64,000 bases of DNA from Spirometra erinaceieuropaei (Eukaryota > Platyhelminthes > Cestoda > Diphyllobothriidea > Diphyllobothriidae): NCBI GenBank assembly GCA_902702965.1, contig CACRXP010000009.1:890442-954441 (forward strand). Reading direction: 5' to 3'. The position numbers were made by a program, and so were the translations under genes. Below, piece after piece: positions 1-11,406 of this stretch; position 1 is the first letter of the stretch; every line of letters begins with the position of its first letter. Under the pieces are notes generated by a model. That model saw only the letters and a program-made list of their open reading frames with translations. It did not search any database and was not told the DNA's origin.

Positions 1-520
1 GTACAGGCAAGCAAGTGTCAGACCAGCGCGACCCACCCGACAGTTCGACCGTCGATTTCGACGATGTCCGCCGTGTGCTGCACAGCAAGGTGAGAGCAGG
101 GACGGCGACTTGCGCGTGAATTAGTTTATAGGGATGGTAGACTTGCACAGTATCTACCGCACGCTCTCCTCCCCCACCCGGACCTGCTGTCAAGACAGAG
201 TCAAGAAGACCGGAGGTGGGAGGCGGGGCAGAGTTCGAGCCCACTCCACAGCTCCCGGTTCACACAACAAATGACCAGGTTTTTGATCAACATAAACAAC
301 AAAGGGGGAGGGACAGGGTTCCAGTTTGCGTGACGACTGTGCTTAACCGGGTCTGCCACCGCACCCCAAATTGTTGGCATTTGTTATGGTGCAGAGCCCG
401 ATAACGCCTGTCAGAGTTCAATATGAGCCCCGTGTTGGTCCAACGCATCTACCACGTTACCAGCTTGGAGGGGCACAACATCCACCCATTGCCACTTACG
501 CGCCGCCGAACGGATGTCTG
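1..520 (+). repeat. Dispersed repeat SINE-C, copy 1
   Basis: A GC-rich repeat, about 450-500 bases, found again near 6.9, 21.4, 31.1, 31.7, 37, 51 and 51.9 kb. Landmarks shared by copies are GTGAGAGCAGGGACGGCGAC, then a TAGACTTGCACAGTATCTACCGC-like block, a CTCTCCTCCCCCACC tract, and ACAAATGACCAGGTTTTTGA. No long frame is conserved between copies, so I treat it as non-coding. Orientation is arbitrary. Whether it is a SINE or a fragment of a longer element cannot be decided here; I found no clear tRNA boxes. Confidence 0.7.
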
Positions 521-827
521 CTTCTGAACCATATGCCCACACTACCAGCTCAAGGCAGCCTACCTTGCGCAGAGAACCAATCGGCTCTCACTGCTCTCTG
601 TTCTCTCTTTTGCTGGCAACCATCATGGCCATGTCTGGGGTCCTCGTTCAGGGCTCCGTCGCCCCAAAGCCATTCATGTTCGCAGCGAGCGGTTTCGGAC
701 ACGCCGACCCACTCGGCCGAATCCATCTCGGATATCAGAACGTCCACAGAGTCGCAGCAGCTCACAGCTGCTCTAAACCGCCCTTCCGCTTTGTTTTTGC
801 AGCATAAAATCCTGATCAATTGATAGG

Positions 828-911
828 AAGTAGAAGCGGTCGCTGAGACAAGAGCTGTATTCGCCTAACTTTTCGGGTTCTCGCTCGAACCCATCATCAG
901 AGACAGTGACA
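828..911 (-). repeat. Inverted copy of the PLE-A 3' tail
   Basis: Read on the minus strand this is the same segment that ends the plus-strand PLE-A at 1540-1640: CTGATGATGGGTTC hairpin, CGAAAAG, AGGCGAAT and the AGCGACCGC tail. It sits directly before the plus-strand element, so the element is flanked by its own tail in inverted orientation. The stem GGGTTC/GAACCC is intact in this copy. Confidence 0.75.
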
Positions 912-914
912 TAA

Positions 915-1640
915 ATGGGTGATGCGTGCACACGAAGTCACTGTGCTACTGCATGCAAAAGATTACTAACGGAACCCCCCTTTGAAGTGGATTGTCGTCC
1001 GCTGGTGCGCCAATTGTTTGATGGCCGGCCAGTTTCTCCAACCATCGAAGAAACTGGAAGATTGCTCCCGACGAGAACCGCGAGACACGCGGCAGTGGTG
1101 CGGAGAAATAACTTCAACTCTCAGGTCGCGGCCCATTCTACGAGACGTGGGTCCACATTCAAGTTCGATGAGGCCGAAATTCTCACGAGAGGGGATATTC
1201 TCGTGAGCCGCGAGTTGCTTAAATCATGGTTCAGAGGACCTCCGTCTAACAACAAGTGCAACGACATCCCCACTCTATATTCCTTGTTGAGGCATAGGCT
1301 GGCCAAAGTAATTGACCACTCGGGAGCGCGCAAACCGGTGAGCCAGATGGCTGAGCAATCATCACGCCAGCATCCAGCACGGGTGATGTGATTTCAGCAG
1401 CAAACAACTTGTATGTCGAACATCAGGCAATTAGTAAACCAGCGGACTACAATCCTCGATTAAGGGAAGCGCGATTAATATACATAGGTATGTGGTAGCA
1501 TAGCGGTTGCAACTTCCTGCGCACGAATCAACCGTTTCTGTCACTGTCTCTGATGATGAGTTTAAGCGAGAATCCGAAACGTCAGGCGAATTAAGCTCTT
1601 GTCCCAACGATCGCTTCTACTTCTTATCAACTACAGAACA
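915..1640 (+). mobile_element. Penelope-like element PLE-A, 3' part with GIY-YIG domain
   Basis: The frame at 915-1391 encodes the C-terminal endonuclease part of a Penelope-like element; ETGRLL..RTARHAA follows the usual GIY-YIG layout, and QVAAHSTRRG, FDEAEIL and NKCND recur in the copies near 11, 47.8 and 60.1 kb. The glycine-tyrosine pair of the first motif is lost, so this copy is probably dead. The non-coding 3' end (1395-1640) includes the hammerhead-like motif and a CTTCTACTTCTT tail. Reverse transcriptase is missing. Confidence 0.8.
1545..1590 (+). ncRNA. Hammerhead-like motif in PLE-A tail
   Basis: CTGATGA (1550-1556) is followed by a short imperfect hairpin, then GAAA (1576-1579) and CGTC (1580-1583). 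Flanks TGTCT (1545-1549) and AGGCG (1584-1588) can pair as stem I with wobbles. Stem III would be only the self-complementary ACGT, possible in a dimer. An extra base lies between CTGATGA and stem II, unlike the canonical core. Copies at 870 (-), 11288, 24590 (-), 38527, 47400 (-) and 60616 keep the same order of parts with substitutions. Confidence 0.3.
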
Positions 1641-1709
1641 GTTGACCTCTGTTCAATCTGTTACAAAATTATGGAAAAAGTAATCAATCGCTAGCTAATG
1701 CGTTTTATA

Positions 1710-2110
1710 GGGCAGAATAATCACCCAGCAGGGATTCCGCAGAGGCAGATCACGCTTGACTAATTTGCTCATTTGTCTAGGGCGCTGGACCCGGGCAGTC
1801 TATATCGACTTTAAGAAGACATTCGATAGTGTACCTCATCAGCGACTCCTGTACAAGCTCGACCGAACAGGCTTTAAGAGTAGCGGTTGTAAGCGGTGTT
1901 CCTCAAGGCTTCGTTCTTGGTCCTACTCTGTTCATTACATGGGTCAACGGCTGTTTCAGTAAATTTTATTGTGATGTCACCATGTTTGCTAATGATTTGA
2001 AGTTTTGGAGAGTCATCCGAACTGGATATGACGAAGTGCGTCTGCGGACAAACCTGAACCAGTCATAGAAATGGTCGTAGGACTAGCTTTTGCTGTTTAA
2101 TGTTAGTAGG
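1710..2110 (+). pseudogene. Non-LTR retrotransposon reverse transcriptase fragment
   Basis: Two overlapping frames carry LINE reverse-transcriptase blocks: a TNLLICLGRWT block, then YIDFKKTFDSVPHQRLLYKL (the block holding the first catalytic aspartate), then VSGVPQGFVLGPTLF and a degraded catalytic block FANDLK where FADD is expected. The parts lie in different frames and are separated by stops, so this is a frameshifted relic. The block order fits CR1/Jockey-type or RTE-type LINEs. Confidence 0.8.
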
Positions 2111-2477
2111 CGAAACGTTCTACAAGTCGGCGGGACACCATCTCCACCTAAACGGTATACCACTACAGGTATTAGATGTCCGTAAGGACTTGAGTGTGTG
2201 GATCACGATTTGATTTAAACCGTCGCTGCGCCGTTCAAAGGTAGCCAAGTCGGCGATGTCATTCTATGTATCTTGTCAAGCGGGCTTCTTCTACCTTCGA
2301 TAAAGACTGCTTCGCTAAAATCTTTCGGAGGTTTGTGTGGCCAAAGTTGGAGTTCGCCGTTGAATCATGGATAGATAAAAACCTGTGCATTCTCGAAGGA
2401 GTTAAAGGGGGGGTGTAAACAAACCCCTTAGCATACAGGACTCACCATTCTACGAAACACGGTTATCTAGTCCCAAT

Positions 2478-2611
2478 ATCTTTATCTTGAATTACAAACA
2501 GCTAAAAGGCGACCGGATACAAATATTCCCCTTCACGCGTAGTTATCTTTATTTTGAATTACAAACAGCCAAGAGGCGACCTGATACAAACATTCCGCTT
2601 CACGCGTAGTC
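2478..2611 (+). repeat. 67-bp tandem duplication in the LINE relic
   Basis: Two adjacent copies with period 67, each running from ATCTTTAT..TTGAATTACAAACAG to TTCACGCGTAGT, with a handful of substitutions. Only the second copy continues into the LINE C-terminal frame. Confidence 0.75.
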
Positions 2612-2950
2612 GGGACTGCTGTCATGTGCCTAGAGACTTCTTTAAGGCATCAACGAAGGCGAAACTCCGAGGTAATCTACTCAAACTACGTGTGACTGGC
2701 GCCAGGCTGGATGCAAGGAAGTTCTCCATAAGAGTGGTTAAAGCTTGGAATGCTTTACCTGCAGATACCGTCATTTCCACATCCGTCGGGACTTCTAGAG
2801 GAAGCTGGATAAGCATGCCATTACACAATATAATGCCACTTAGCCAATACCGTCTTAACGTTCTGACGAATAATCTTTCACTGTTATAATATTGCTGTTG
2901 CGAATGAAGCAAATAAAGTCTTTGTTTCAGCGATCGTGTATCCTTCACGG
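2540..2950 (+). pseudogene. LINE C-terminal remnant
   Basis: The frame from 2554 carries the end of a LINE ORF2: RGDLIQTFRFTRS, RVTGARLDARKFSIRVVKAW and NALPADTVISTSVGT, which follow the conserved tail seen after reverse transcriptase in CR1-like elements. It is probably the 3' end of the same insertion as 1710-2110, with the middle eroded. AATAAAG at about 2912 may be its old polyadenylation signal. Confidence 0.75.
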
Positions 2951-3402
2951 CTACTCCCGTCTTTTCGCGTCTATAGGTAATGTTACTGTCTATGCTTCAG
3001 TAACGTTTGTTTTATGAATTTTATTATTTTCCTGAGCCCTCGAAGACTGGCATTTACTTTGACTCCTGCAGATACTTGAAATCCTATTACTTTCTCTATA
3101 GCACAATTATGCATAGATTGACTGCTTTACTGCCTTACTTAGTTGTGTCAGTGTTTCTAGAGCTTGGAATAATTCGTTCATCCGAACAGTCCCCATAATT
3201 ATTCTGTAGTTCTCTGATATTTCCTTTCCCAACTTTTTGATACACTTCCATAGCTTGTAACAAATAGAGAGTCCAAATGTGCAACGGCATTTCCCATAAA
3301 ATAAACTGAACTGAAGGTCCGAGGCATCCCTTCGTCTGACGCTTCCCGCCAACTCTCCGTCCTGGACCCTGGCCCAGATGGTCCACTTCGGCAGCTTCTT
3401 GG

Positions 3403-3492
3403 NNNNNNNNNNNNNNNNNNNNNNNNNNNNNNNNNNNNNNNNNNNNNNNNNNNNNNNNNNNNNNNNNNNNNNNNNNNNNNNNNNNNNNNNNN
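3403..3492. other. Assembly gap (90 N)
   Basis: A run of 90 undetermined bases. Apparent open frames crossing it are artefacts of reading N as unknown residues. Confidence 1.
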
Positions 3493-5730
3493 CCACTGCA
3501 CGACCTTGTCCACAGCATCCGTACGGCTAGCCCTTCCGTGTTTTCTCAGCCCCGTAGTCTCGAGCCTGCACAACTGTCTGCCACCAGGCTGGAGTTCGAG
3601 AATACGCTTCAGATGGTCATCATCCGTCAGTCTGAAAGTCTCTGGGCCTCTCCCCTGCGATGACTACAAATAGTGTCGCCATCCTGGACAGCTATCATTT
3701 TCCGTATCTTCAGGATTTTACCGCAGCTGTACTTGGTAAGTCTGTGTTTTCGTAGATTGACCTGATCCGTGCCTACTACCAGATCCCCATAGCCCCGGAG
3801 GATGTTTTGAAGATGGCCGTCGCCACTCCCTTTGGCCTCCTTGACTTCTTGCGTGTGCCATTTAGACTCTGAAACGCTTCTCAGGTCCTCCAGGTATTCA
3901 TAGACAGGGTGGTTTGGGGCCTCTCTTTTGTCTACGCCTATATTAACGACGTGTTAGTAGACAGCTCCACCGCTGACAAACACATGAAGCATCTTGCAAC
4001 GATGTTAGACCACCTTCAACAAATAAGCGTGGTTCTTAATCCCTCCAAGTGCAGCGGCGTGTGCCTTCCTGCGATTTTCGACATTGAGGACATCCATCCT
4101 ATCCCTTCAAAGGTGAAGGCCATCCGCGAAGTTTTGCTTCCCTCCAAAAGTCCGCTCTTCCAAGCGTCTGCTGCAGCCATTTCTGGGGATAGTGAATTTC
4201 TATCGTCGGCTCGTCCCTTACTGTATCGGCACCATTCTGCCGCTCACAAGCTTCCTCTCTGGACCCAGTGGTTCCTTCGGGCTGTCCGCAGACGTCCTTG
4301 CTGCTTTTTACATGCGAAGGCTGCCACAACTGACGCCGTCCTCTTGACATATTCGGCGCGGTTCTCCAGCAGCATCTCACAGGTCAGACTCAATCCCTAT
4401 CTTTCTTCCCCAGAAACGCATCACATATCGAATAGCGCTACTGAATATTTGGACGTCTACCTGGCCATGAAGCACTTCTGGCACTTGCTTGAGGGTAGGG
4501 GCTTCACTGTGGCCACGGATCACAAGTCTCGTGCCCCTGATATCAAGTCGACTTCTGATAAATTCAGCCACCAACTGGACTATGTCTTTCAGTCTACCTC
4601 AGGTATCCGTCACAACGACGGGTCACGCATTGTCCAGGCCCTCAATCATTCGTATTTAGCTTTCTCTTGGGATCGATCTCCTTGAAATCGCTACCCAACA
4701 ACGACCTGTTGGTTCTCCCAATGACGAGGACGTTTTCGCACTCGAACTCCAGGACCTTCCTCTAATTACTTACGACAGCATTATTCTCTGTGACGTCTCC
4801 AACGACTACCATCGTACCTTTGTGCCGCCATCGTCCGCCACAAGTTCTTCTCCCTTCTGCACGACCTCTGTTATCCTGGAAGTCGAGGTAACGAAAATCC
4901 GGTTCCAGACTGCTTCGTCCGGCCTGCAGTGAACAAGGACATGAAAGCTTGTCGGCGGAGTAAAGTCCAACGGCATAACAAAGCCCCGCCGACATCTTTC
5001 TCAGCCCCGACGGAGGATCCAGTCATGCCCACCTGAACATAGTAGGCCACCTTCCTCCCTCCAGCAGCTGTTCCTGTCTCCCCACCTGTGTGAGTTGCTT
5101 CACTCGGTAGCCGGAAGCTATCCCTCTGCCCGACGTCGGTACTCGTTAGGTGGTCAAGACTTTCCTCAGTCGTTCGGTAGTCATTTTCGGTGCCCCCTCC
5201 ACGATTACAACTGATCGCAGTATCCAGTTTGAAACTCGCCTCTCCCAGTCTCTTTTCTGCTTTTTAGGTTATACTCGCATCCGGACTACAGCCTATCACC
5301 CTGATGCCAACGGGATGGTTGGACGGTTTGACCGTCAGCTGAAGATCTTCGTACGCACGGCAGAGAACACAGAGAACTGAATGGACCATCGTGCCTTACT
5401 CCTATTGGGCATCCGCTCCGTCCTCAATTTAAACCTTTACTTATCCGTTGCTTAAGTGATGTTCGGTGCCACTGTCCAACCGTCTGCATCGTTCCCGACA
5501 GTTTATACGGACGCTCTCCCTGATCCCGCCCAGGCTCTCCATCTTCGAGTCTTATCTCGTGAAAGACTTCGCAGCATGCCTATGGTCCCTCATAGCGACT
5601 TTGTGTTGCGAATCCACACTACAAACTACATCCATCAGTTTAACTACGAATAGCCGGAAAAGAACGCGAGGTATGTAAAATCAGTATTCAGAGGTCTTAT
5701 GACCTGGTCATCAAGGACGCACGCGACGCG
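3493..5730 (+). mobile_element. Ty3/gypsy retrotransposon pol relic
   Basis: In order: a pre-RT segment (SVFSQPRSLEPAQL, LEFENTLQMVI), reverse transcriptase ([49 protein letters not shown]), RNase H (MKHFWHLLEGRGF, ATDHK), and integrase core (GAPSTITTDRSIQF, TRIRTTAYHPDANGM). The catalytic YIDD is YIND. Stops at least at ~3765, 3870, 4683 and 5378 and a deletion in RNase H show it is inactive. No LTRs recognised. The part beyond the N gap may extend left. Confidence 0.85.
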
Positions 5731-6935
5731 GGGACCGGGCTGCAGAGCTGTGTTCACTACGTCAAAATAAAAGGGGACAAGACTGTTAAATATCAATTAG
5801 CCTGGCGCCTCGTCATACTACCACACCTGAATTAGGAGTGTGTAAACAGGCGGAAAGCAGGTAATCCAATGTTATGGGTTAAGGGAGGTCAGATTGTGCA
5901 AGGCGGCATGCGGACGGCAAACTTAACTCTACGCCTGCCCCTGACCTAGCCGTAACCTTGACCAGGAGTTTAATCTTTTCCAGCTTACTCAGAAACGGAA
6001 CATCTATGTAGCACGCCTACTTAAATCAAATAAGCAGGCGCGTAGTGGTACTATAAGACATGATTTACGTATCCTATCGCCGCCGGTTTCTACAGTGTCA
6101 AGCTCACCCCCTTTTCCTTCTCCCACGCGCCAGTCGACTGTCAGATGCTGCTAACATAGGGGCAATGAAATTTTGCACAGTGTATGACGCGGCACGTCCA
6201 AGGCATGGCACCACACGTCTGTGCTGTTGTGTTAATGGAGACGTTCGAACTCCGCGCAGCTCACTGAACATGCGCCGCGAGTCAGTTTAATGCCCCTTTT
6301 GGGTCCGCGCTTCTGCAACGCAGCCCCTTGTGAGCGCACACACTCAGCGAAGGTTGTCCACCGAAGCGGAACATCTACATAACGCGCCTACTCAAATCAA
6401 ATAAGTAGGCACGTCGTAGTACTAAAGGACACGGCTTACGCATCCTATCGTCGCACACACTCAGCGAAGGCTGTCTCCAGAGGGTGCCTTTTTACAGCTG
6501 GCGAACACTTCCCCAAAACTGACGCCGTAACCCACTTTCGCCCCATGATGACTTGGACTGTTTTGTCGGAATGTCTCTTTTTTAGTGCATGTGCATGCAT
6601 AAAATGGCCTTCAGTACAGGAGAGACGCTATAGCAACGCTAAACCAAAACGGGACGATTATGGAGCACGCCACGCGTTAACCGGCCTGTGCACAGTCCAC
6701 GAAAATTCTATAAGCACTGTCGCACATGGGGAGCGCGATAGCCTGCATAGAAACGGGGTGATTTCGCCAATGCAGAGTCGATTCCCACGACACATTCCTC
6801 ACCATAATATATCCGACACACTAGAATCTATCCTGATGTCCTAAAATTTGTGACTTTGAATACGGGATACGTCGGTTCTCTCAGGACAGTTAGCCAGACT
6901 GTAGCGACTCCATCTCACTGTCGTCTCTATGACAT
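5731..6935. repeat. Unassigned stretch with a ~90-bp direct repeat and hairpins
   Basis: No gene seen. Two diverged direct copies lie at about 5995-6090 and 6365-6460 (start GCGGAACATCTA, end CGCATCCTATCG). Each contains a hairpin: GCCTACTTAAATCAAATAAG.. at 6015-6039 and GCCTACTCAAATCAAATAAG.. at 6386-6410. The same hairpin is found at 8019-8044, and in degraded form near 49033. Confidence 0.6.
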
Positions 6936-6939
6936 TCCT

Positions 6940-7205
6940 ACCCAGCCAGATCCCAGTTGTCTTTGTGGTCTTGCAAAAACCTGCTCCAACGTCGGCGGAC
7001 GAGGTCGTGTATGGCGCGCGTAGACGAGCCACCTACCCTTGTCAGTCACTGGACCCGAGCCCGCCTCCGATCGTGCTGGCTCCGTCTTGCCGCCGGGCTT
7101 ATGTAGCTGACGGAGGAGAGCATGTGGTAGATGCTGCGCAAGTCCACTATCACGCCAGAATGATTCACGCGCAAGTCACCGTCCTCCGTCCACCAGGCCC
7201 TGAAG
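6940..7205 (-). repeat. SINE-C, inverted partial copy
   Basis: On the minus strand it repeats the SINE-C core: the GACTTGCGCGTGAAT segment, the GTGGACTTGCGCAGCATC block and CTCTCCTCCGTC. Diverged from copy 1. Confidence 0.6.
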
Positions 7206-7655
7206 TCCACTAGTGATACCCTCGATCGCGAAGGTCCAAATGCCATATGTATACGAGAAGACGGGTCGATCTGTCTGGAGAACAGCGCATTCAGCAGGTA
7301 ATTTGTACTCATACCTAAGCTCATCTTCGACGAAAATACGACAAATAATGGTTCAATTTGGGTACGGATTGCTCCTTGCTATCCGTGCTTTCGATACCGA
7401 GGTTATGTTAACTACTGCAGTCGCGCACTGGTAAACAACCGCGCGAGTCTTTCGTTTACCTTGAATGTTGAAAAATCTTTTTTCTGGAGATAGGTGCACC
7501 TCGATACTGAATTCTACGTCACGGCGTTACAGAGAACTAAAATTATTTTTATCTGGCCCGTATCAAAGTGGTGCCTTCTTTCGCAAGCGATATGCCACGC
7601 GGTAAGCAAGCTTTTCAGCTGCGAATACTCCCATGATACATTTGAAAAAGTCAAG

Positions 7656-7705
7656 TTGACAAACACATGTTTTCGATAACTCACCATCAGACCAATACAG
7701 TAACA
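7656..7705 (-). ncRNA. Inverted PLE-B tail with hammerhead-like motif
   Basis: Minus strand: TTGGT, CTGATGG, TGAGTTATC, GAAA, AC-ATGT-GT, TT, GTCAA. TTGGT and GTCAA pair (two wobbles) as stem I, and AC/GT gives a two-base-pair stem III. The last core base is G instead of A, so this copy is probably inactive. It lies just upstream of plus-strand PLE-B in inverted orientation. Confidence 0.35.
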
Positions 7706-7799
7706 TAGAAATGGAAAATAAGAGACTTTCATAGGGTTTATAAGTGTCTCGGGAGTTATCAACACTCATTATCTCCACGCCACTCACATGACGAAGAAT

Positions 7800-9460
7800 A
7801 TGAGCAAATGAGACCTGTGGGAACAACGATACCCAAAATGCACAACCTTCCAAAAATCCACAAACACGGACTGCCCCTACGTCCGATCTTGGATATGAGG
7901 AATTCACCCTATCGCACCACTGGAAGATTAGAAAGGAAAGTGACCATATGGTCAACTGGAAGGTTGGTCAGTGTGTACCCCGGCTTAACAGTCAATTGCG
8001 TTATTTTAACACAACTTCGCCTACTCAAAAATAATTAAGTAGGCTGACCATATGGCATTCATCTAGTGCGACTGCAGGATCAAAACTTACCGAAAGAATA
8101 AACTACGCCTGTGAGGTTATCAGTGATGCGAGCTACCCAGTAGGCATGCCAGTGGAGACGTTAGAAGAACTACTGACATTTTCACACAAAATGTCCACTT
8201 TTTCCGCAATGGCCGATTATGCGAGCTCACCGCTTGATCCTTTCCTCACAAATACCTTCATGGGTAAAGTTGAACTGGATGAACTGGATTTCTATGGTCG
8301 GTACGCGGAAGATATTTTCTGCTTGACAGATCTTACCACCGACACCGACGTCCTGGTACAAAAGTTTAACAGCGTGCACCCCTCGCTAAAGTATCTTGCA
8401 GAGTTTGAGGCAGACAACGAAATCGAGTTCCTCGATGACCTTCTACACAGACTGAAGGATGGATCTATCCAGCATAGGGTATTCAGCAAGAAAATCTGGA
8501 TGGGGCAATACATTAATTTTCACGGTTTTGTTCCCCGAAATAGTAAACGCAATTTTTTACGGATTGACAACTAGAGCGCGACGAATATGCTCTCTTGAAA
8601 CTGTCCTAGCAGAACTACGGAACATACTCCGCGAAATCAGATACCCAGAGAAATTTTGCCTCCAAAATATTAGAGAGCGCACTGCAAAGCCTACCACGGC
8701 TTGTTTATAAGAATGACGTTTATAGGGGACGCAACAGGCGAACTCATAAGACGACGTCTAAAGACAATGATCTCCAGCGCCTTCCCCACGGTGAATTTAC
8801 GCGTATTTTTCACAACCCCCCCTCGCCTCTTGAGCTTGGGAAGTAAAGACCGACTACCATTACAAGCCACATCGATGTGCACTTACTCATTCACTTGCTC
8901 TCTTGGGGCGGGATACAATGGCCGTACAGAGGTACATGAACACATGCCAGCCTGACCAAGTAGAGGTGAAAACAGGTCAATTTCGAGTTCTATTCTCGCA
9001 CATCTTGTCGACACGAATCACCCAGCCGATGTCAAAGAAGCCTTTCAGGCTGTTTAATAAACACCAGCAGACTTCTTTAAAAGCACACGCCAACGGGTGC
9101 TGGCTACAGCCAGGGCTGTTAGGCTAGCGAATCCAGAAGACGTTGACACAGACGTTCTGTCTTCCGTGACTAACATCGACCGCTGGTGGTTATCACACGC
9201 CGTCCCGACCCCCTAATGGCACAGATGCGTACTCCACGTACTTAACTTACAATCTCACTAACTGCCTATGGAATCGCTCTGTCTCAATGAAGCCGATTTC
9301 GTCATTCTGGTGGCGTGAGAAGGATGAGTGTCAGTAGACCTGAGACGCTTACTAACCCACTGAACCTCTCATATTTTCAACTTCTGTGGAACTGTATTGG
9401 TCTGATGATGAGTTACCGAACACACGTATTTGCAAGCACGACCTTTCATTTGATATAATT
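7800..9460 (+). mobile_element. Penelope-like element PLE-B, reverse transcriptase and GIY-YIG remains
   Basis: The frame at 7808 has the PLE reverse-transcriptase block PKIHKHGLPLRPILDM. The frame at 8146-8574 has MSTFSAMADYASSPLDPFL.. and the catalytic block YAEDIF where YVDD/YADD is expected, then FLDDLLHRL and YINFHGFVP. A degraded GIY-YIG region follows at about 8875-9110 (TYSFTCSLGAGYNGRT, HEHMPA). The 3' end with CTGATGA at 9402-9408 closes the element. Frameshifts and stops show a dead copy. Confidence 0.85.
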
Positions 9461-10210
9461 CGTAAACTTTCAGATCATGAATCTTCCGTGTTCTAAGTCA
9501 TGCTCTCATGCTGCTAGGATTCTATTCCGTGGCCCATCAATCATTGCCGTATGGCAGGCGTTTCAAATGGTTTTTCGCTGTTAAACGACCAAACGTTGGC
9601 CATCTCTTTGCTGCTGTTGAAGATTATACTTCCCGAATTTAAGATATTGATTTTTGGTCACGCAGTAGCAGAAGCATCGCAGCTGATTGAGGGTCAGTTA
9701 ACATAAGGTTTCACCAGGCGCGGTATCTCACGAGATTACCCATATTTCTTAAACGTACTTTGAAGTGCAAACTTATACTTTCGTCGGTTTGCTCTAGAGC
9801 TCACAGGTCTTCCCTGGAGAATCAATCAGACTTCTACCAGAACTCATTTAGAAGAAAATCCAGCAAAAATGCCCTGCGTGATGTCTCTGAACCACTCTCA
9901 AAACTTCATGGTTTGAGGCCGTGGGACACGTTATCAGTGGACACTTCGGCAGGTCGCATATAATTTCCACAAAAAGCTCCGCTGTAACATTCATCACTCA
10001 CAATCCCTAAGTGCGAGCCAAAATTGCTTATTTATTTTCCTATCGACATGACGACACATCTCAATGCCCCTTGTATATTCGGATAATTATCTCGGTTTGC
10101 TCGAAGAAACAGTCGAGCAATTAATGGTAGGTTACGAGGGTATAAAGATGCGTGCTTCCGATAGTTTCGAAATCTATCAATATTTTTAAAAACTAAAACA
10201 TTACGTGTAG
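9461..10210. other. No recognised feature
   Basis: AT-rich sequence without a supported gene. It may hold the eroded 5' part of the PLE-A copy that follows, but I see no clear reverse-transcriptase block. Confidence 0.5.
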
Positions 10211-10214
10211 TTGA

Positions 10215-11406
10215 ACACCCGCTACCATTATCATAGCTTGAAGCGTTTTTAAAAATAACCAGCTGGCATTCCTTGATGTCCTCGTCTGTCGCAAAGATTG
10301 TGGTGGCCTAAAGACCAAAGTGTTCAAAAAAGCGATGAACACCACGCAAATACTGAACTTCAACGGTAACACACAATCAGCCACAAACGCAGTCGCGTAT
10401 GAACGCTATATCAACGTGTTGAGACGCGCTGCAGTGAACCGAAAGACAAGTTTGTCGAATCTTAATATCTTCGACGGGTTTTCAGAGAAAATGGTTACCC
10501 GCGCAACTTCGTCAACCGGTGCATGCGCAAACGAGAGGGGCGACAAAATCGTGCCGACCCCAAATTTGGGCGAGCGATCCCGTAAATCAAGAACGTATCC
10601 GATGCCGTTAGTCGACTTCTTGCACCACTTGGGGTTGGAGTTGCACACGGACCGGAGGTCATCATAAGGCGTCAGGTGATGAGACCAAAAGACCCACTGC
10701 CACGGTAAGAAACATCTGGAGTCGTCACCGGATATGGTGCAGTTGCGGACAAAGCAACTACGTCGGAGAAACTGGAAGACTGTTCCGGACGCGAATTACC
10801 GAACACGTGGCAGCGGTACGGATAAATGACGCCAACTCTCAGGTCGCGGCTCATTTAACGAGACCCGGCCACACATTCAAGTTCGATGAGGCCGAAATTC
10901 TCGCGAGAGGGGATAATCGCGTGAGCCGCGAGCTGCTTGAGTTATGGTTCACAGGACCTCAGTTTATCAACAAGTGCAACGACAACCCCACTCCATATTC
11001 CGTACTGAGGCACAGGCTGGCCAAGGTAATTGACCACTCGGGGAGTGCGCAAGCCGATGAGCCAGATGACGGAGCAATCATCACGCCAGCATCCAACACG
11101 GGTGATGAGATTTCAGTAATTAACAACTTGTATGCCGGCCATCAAGCGGTTAGCGCAGCAGCGGGCAACAATCCTTGATGAAGGGGAGCGCGGTTAATTT
11201 CTATAGGTATGCGTTAGCATAGCGACTTTATCCTATAAGTACTGCGATTTCCTGTGCACGAGTAACCCTTTTCTGCCTCTGTCTCTGATGAAGGATTCGA
11301 GTGAGAATCCGGAACGTCAGGCGAATAAAGCCCTTGTTCCAGCGATCTCTTCTTCTTCTTCTTCTTCGTCTTCTTCTTCGTCTTCTTCTTCTTCTTCTTC
11401 TTCTTC
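10215..11406 (+). mobile_element. PLE-A, longest copy
   Basis: Starts within the reverse-transcriptase C-terminus (LAFLDVLVCRKDCGG), then a linker (SEKMVTRATSSTGAC), then GIY-YIG after a frame change: CSCGQSNYVGETGRLFRTR, with tyrosine, glycine and arginine of the second motif kept. The frame at 10807-11178 finishes the domain. The non-coding 3' end has the hammerhead-like block at 11283-11330 and a CTT microsatellite. At least two frame changes interrupt it. Confidence 0.85.
11350..11406 (+). repeat. (CTT)n microsatellite at the PLE-A 3' end
   Basis: A CTT tract with two GTCTTC interruptions, directly after CAGCGATCTC. The same tail type follows PLE-A at 38591. The minus-strand arginine- and lysine-rich frames here are products of the repeat, not genes. 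Confidence 0.9.

Noticed and set aside
3107..3573. Three minus-strand open frames crossing the N run
   Set aside because: They are open only because N is read as unknown residues; the plus strand carries the gypsy frame.
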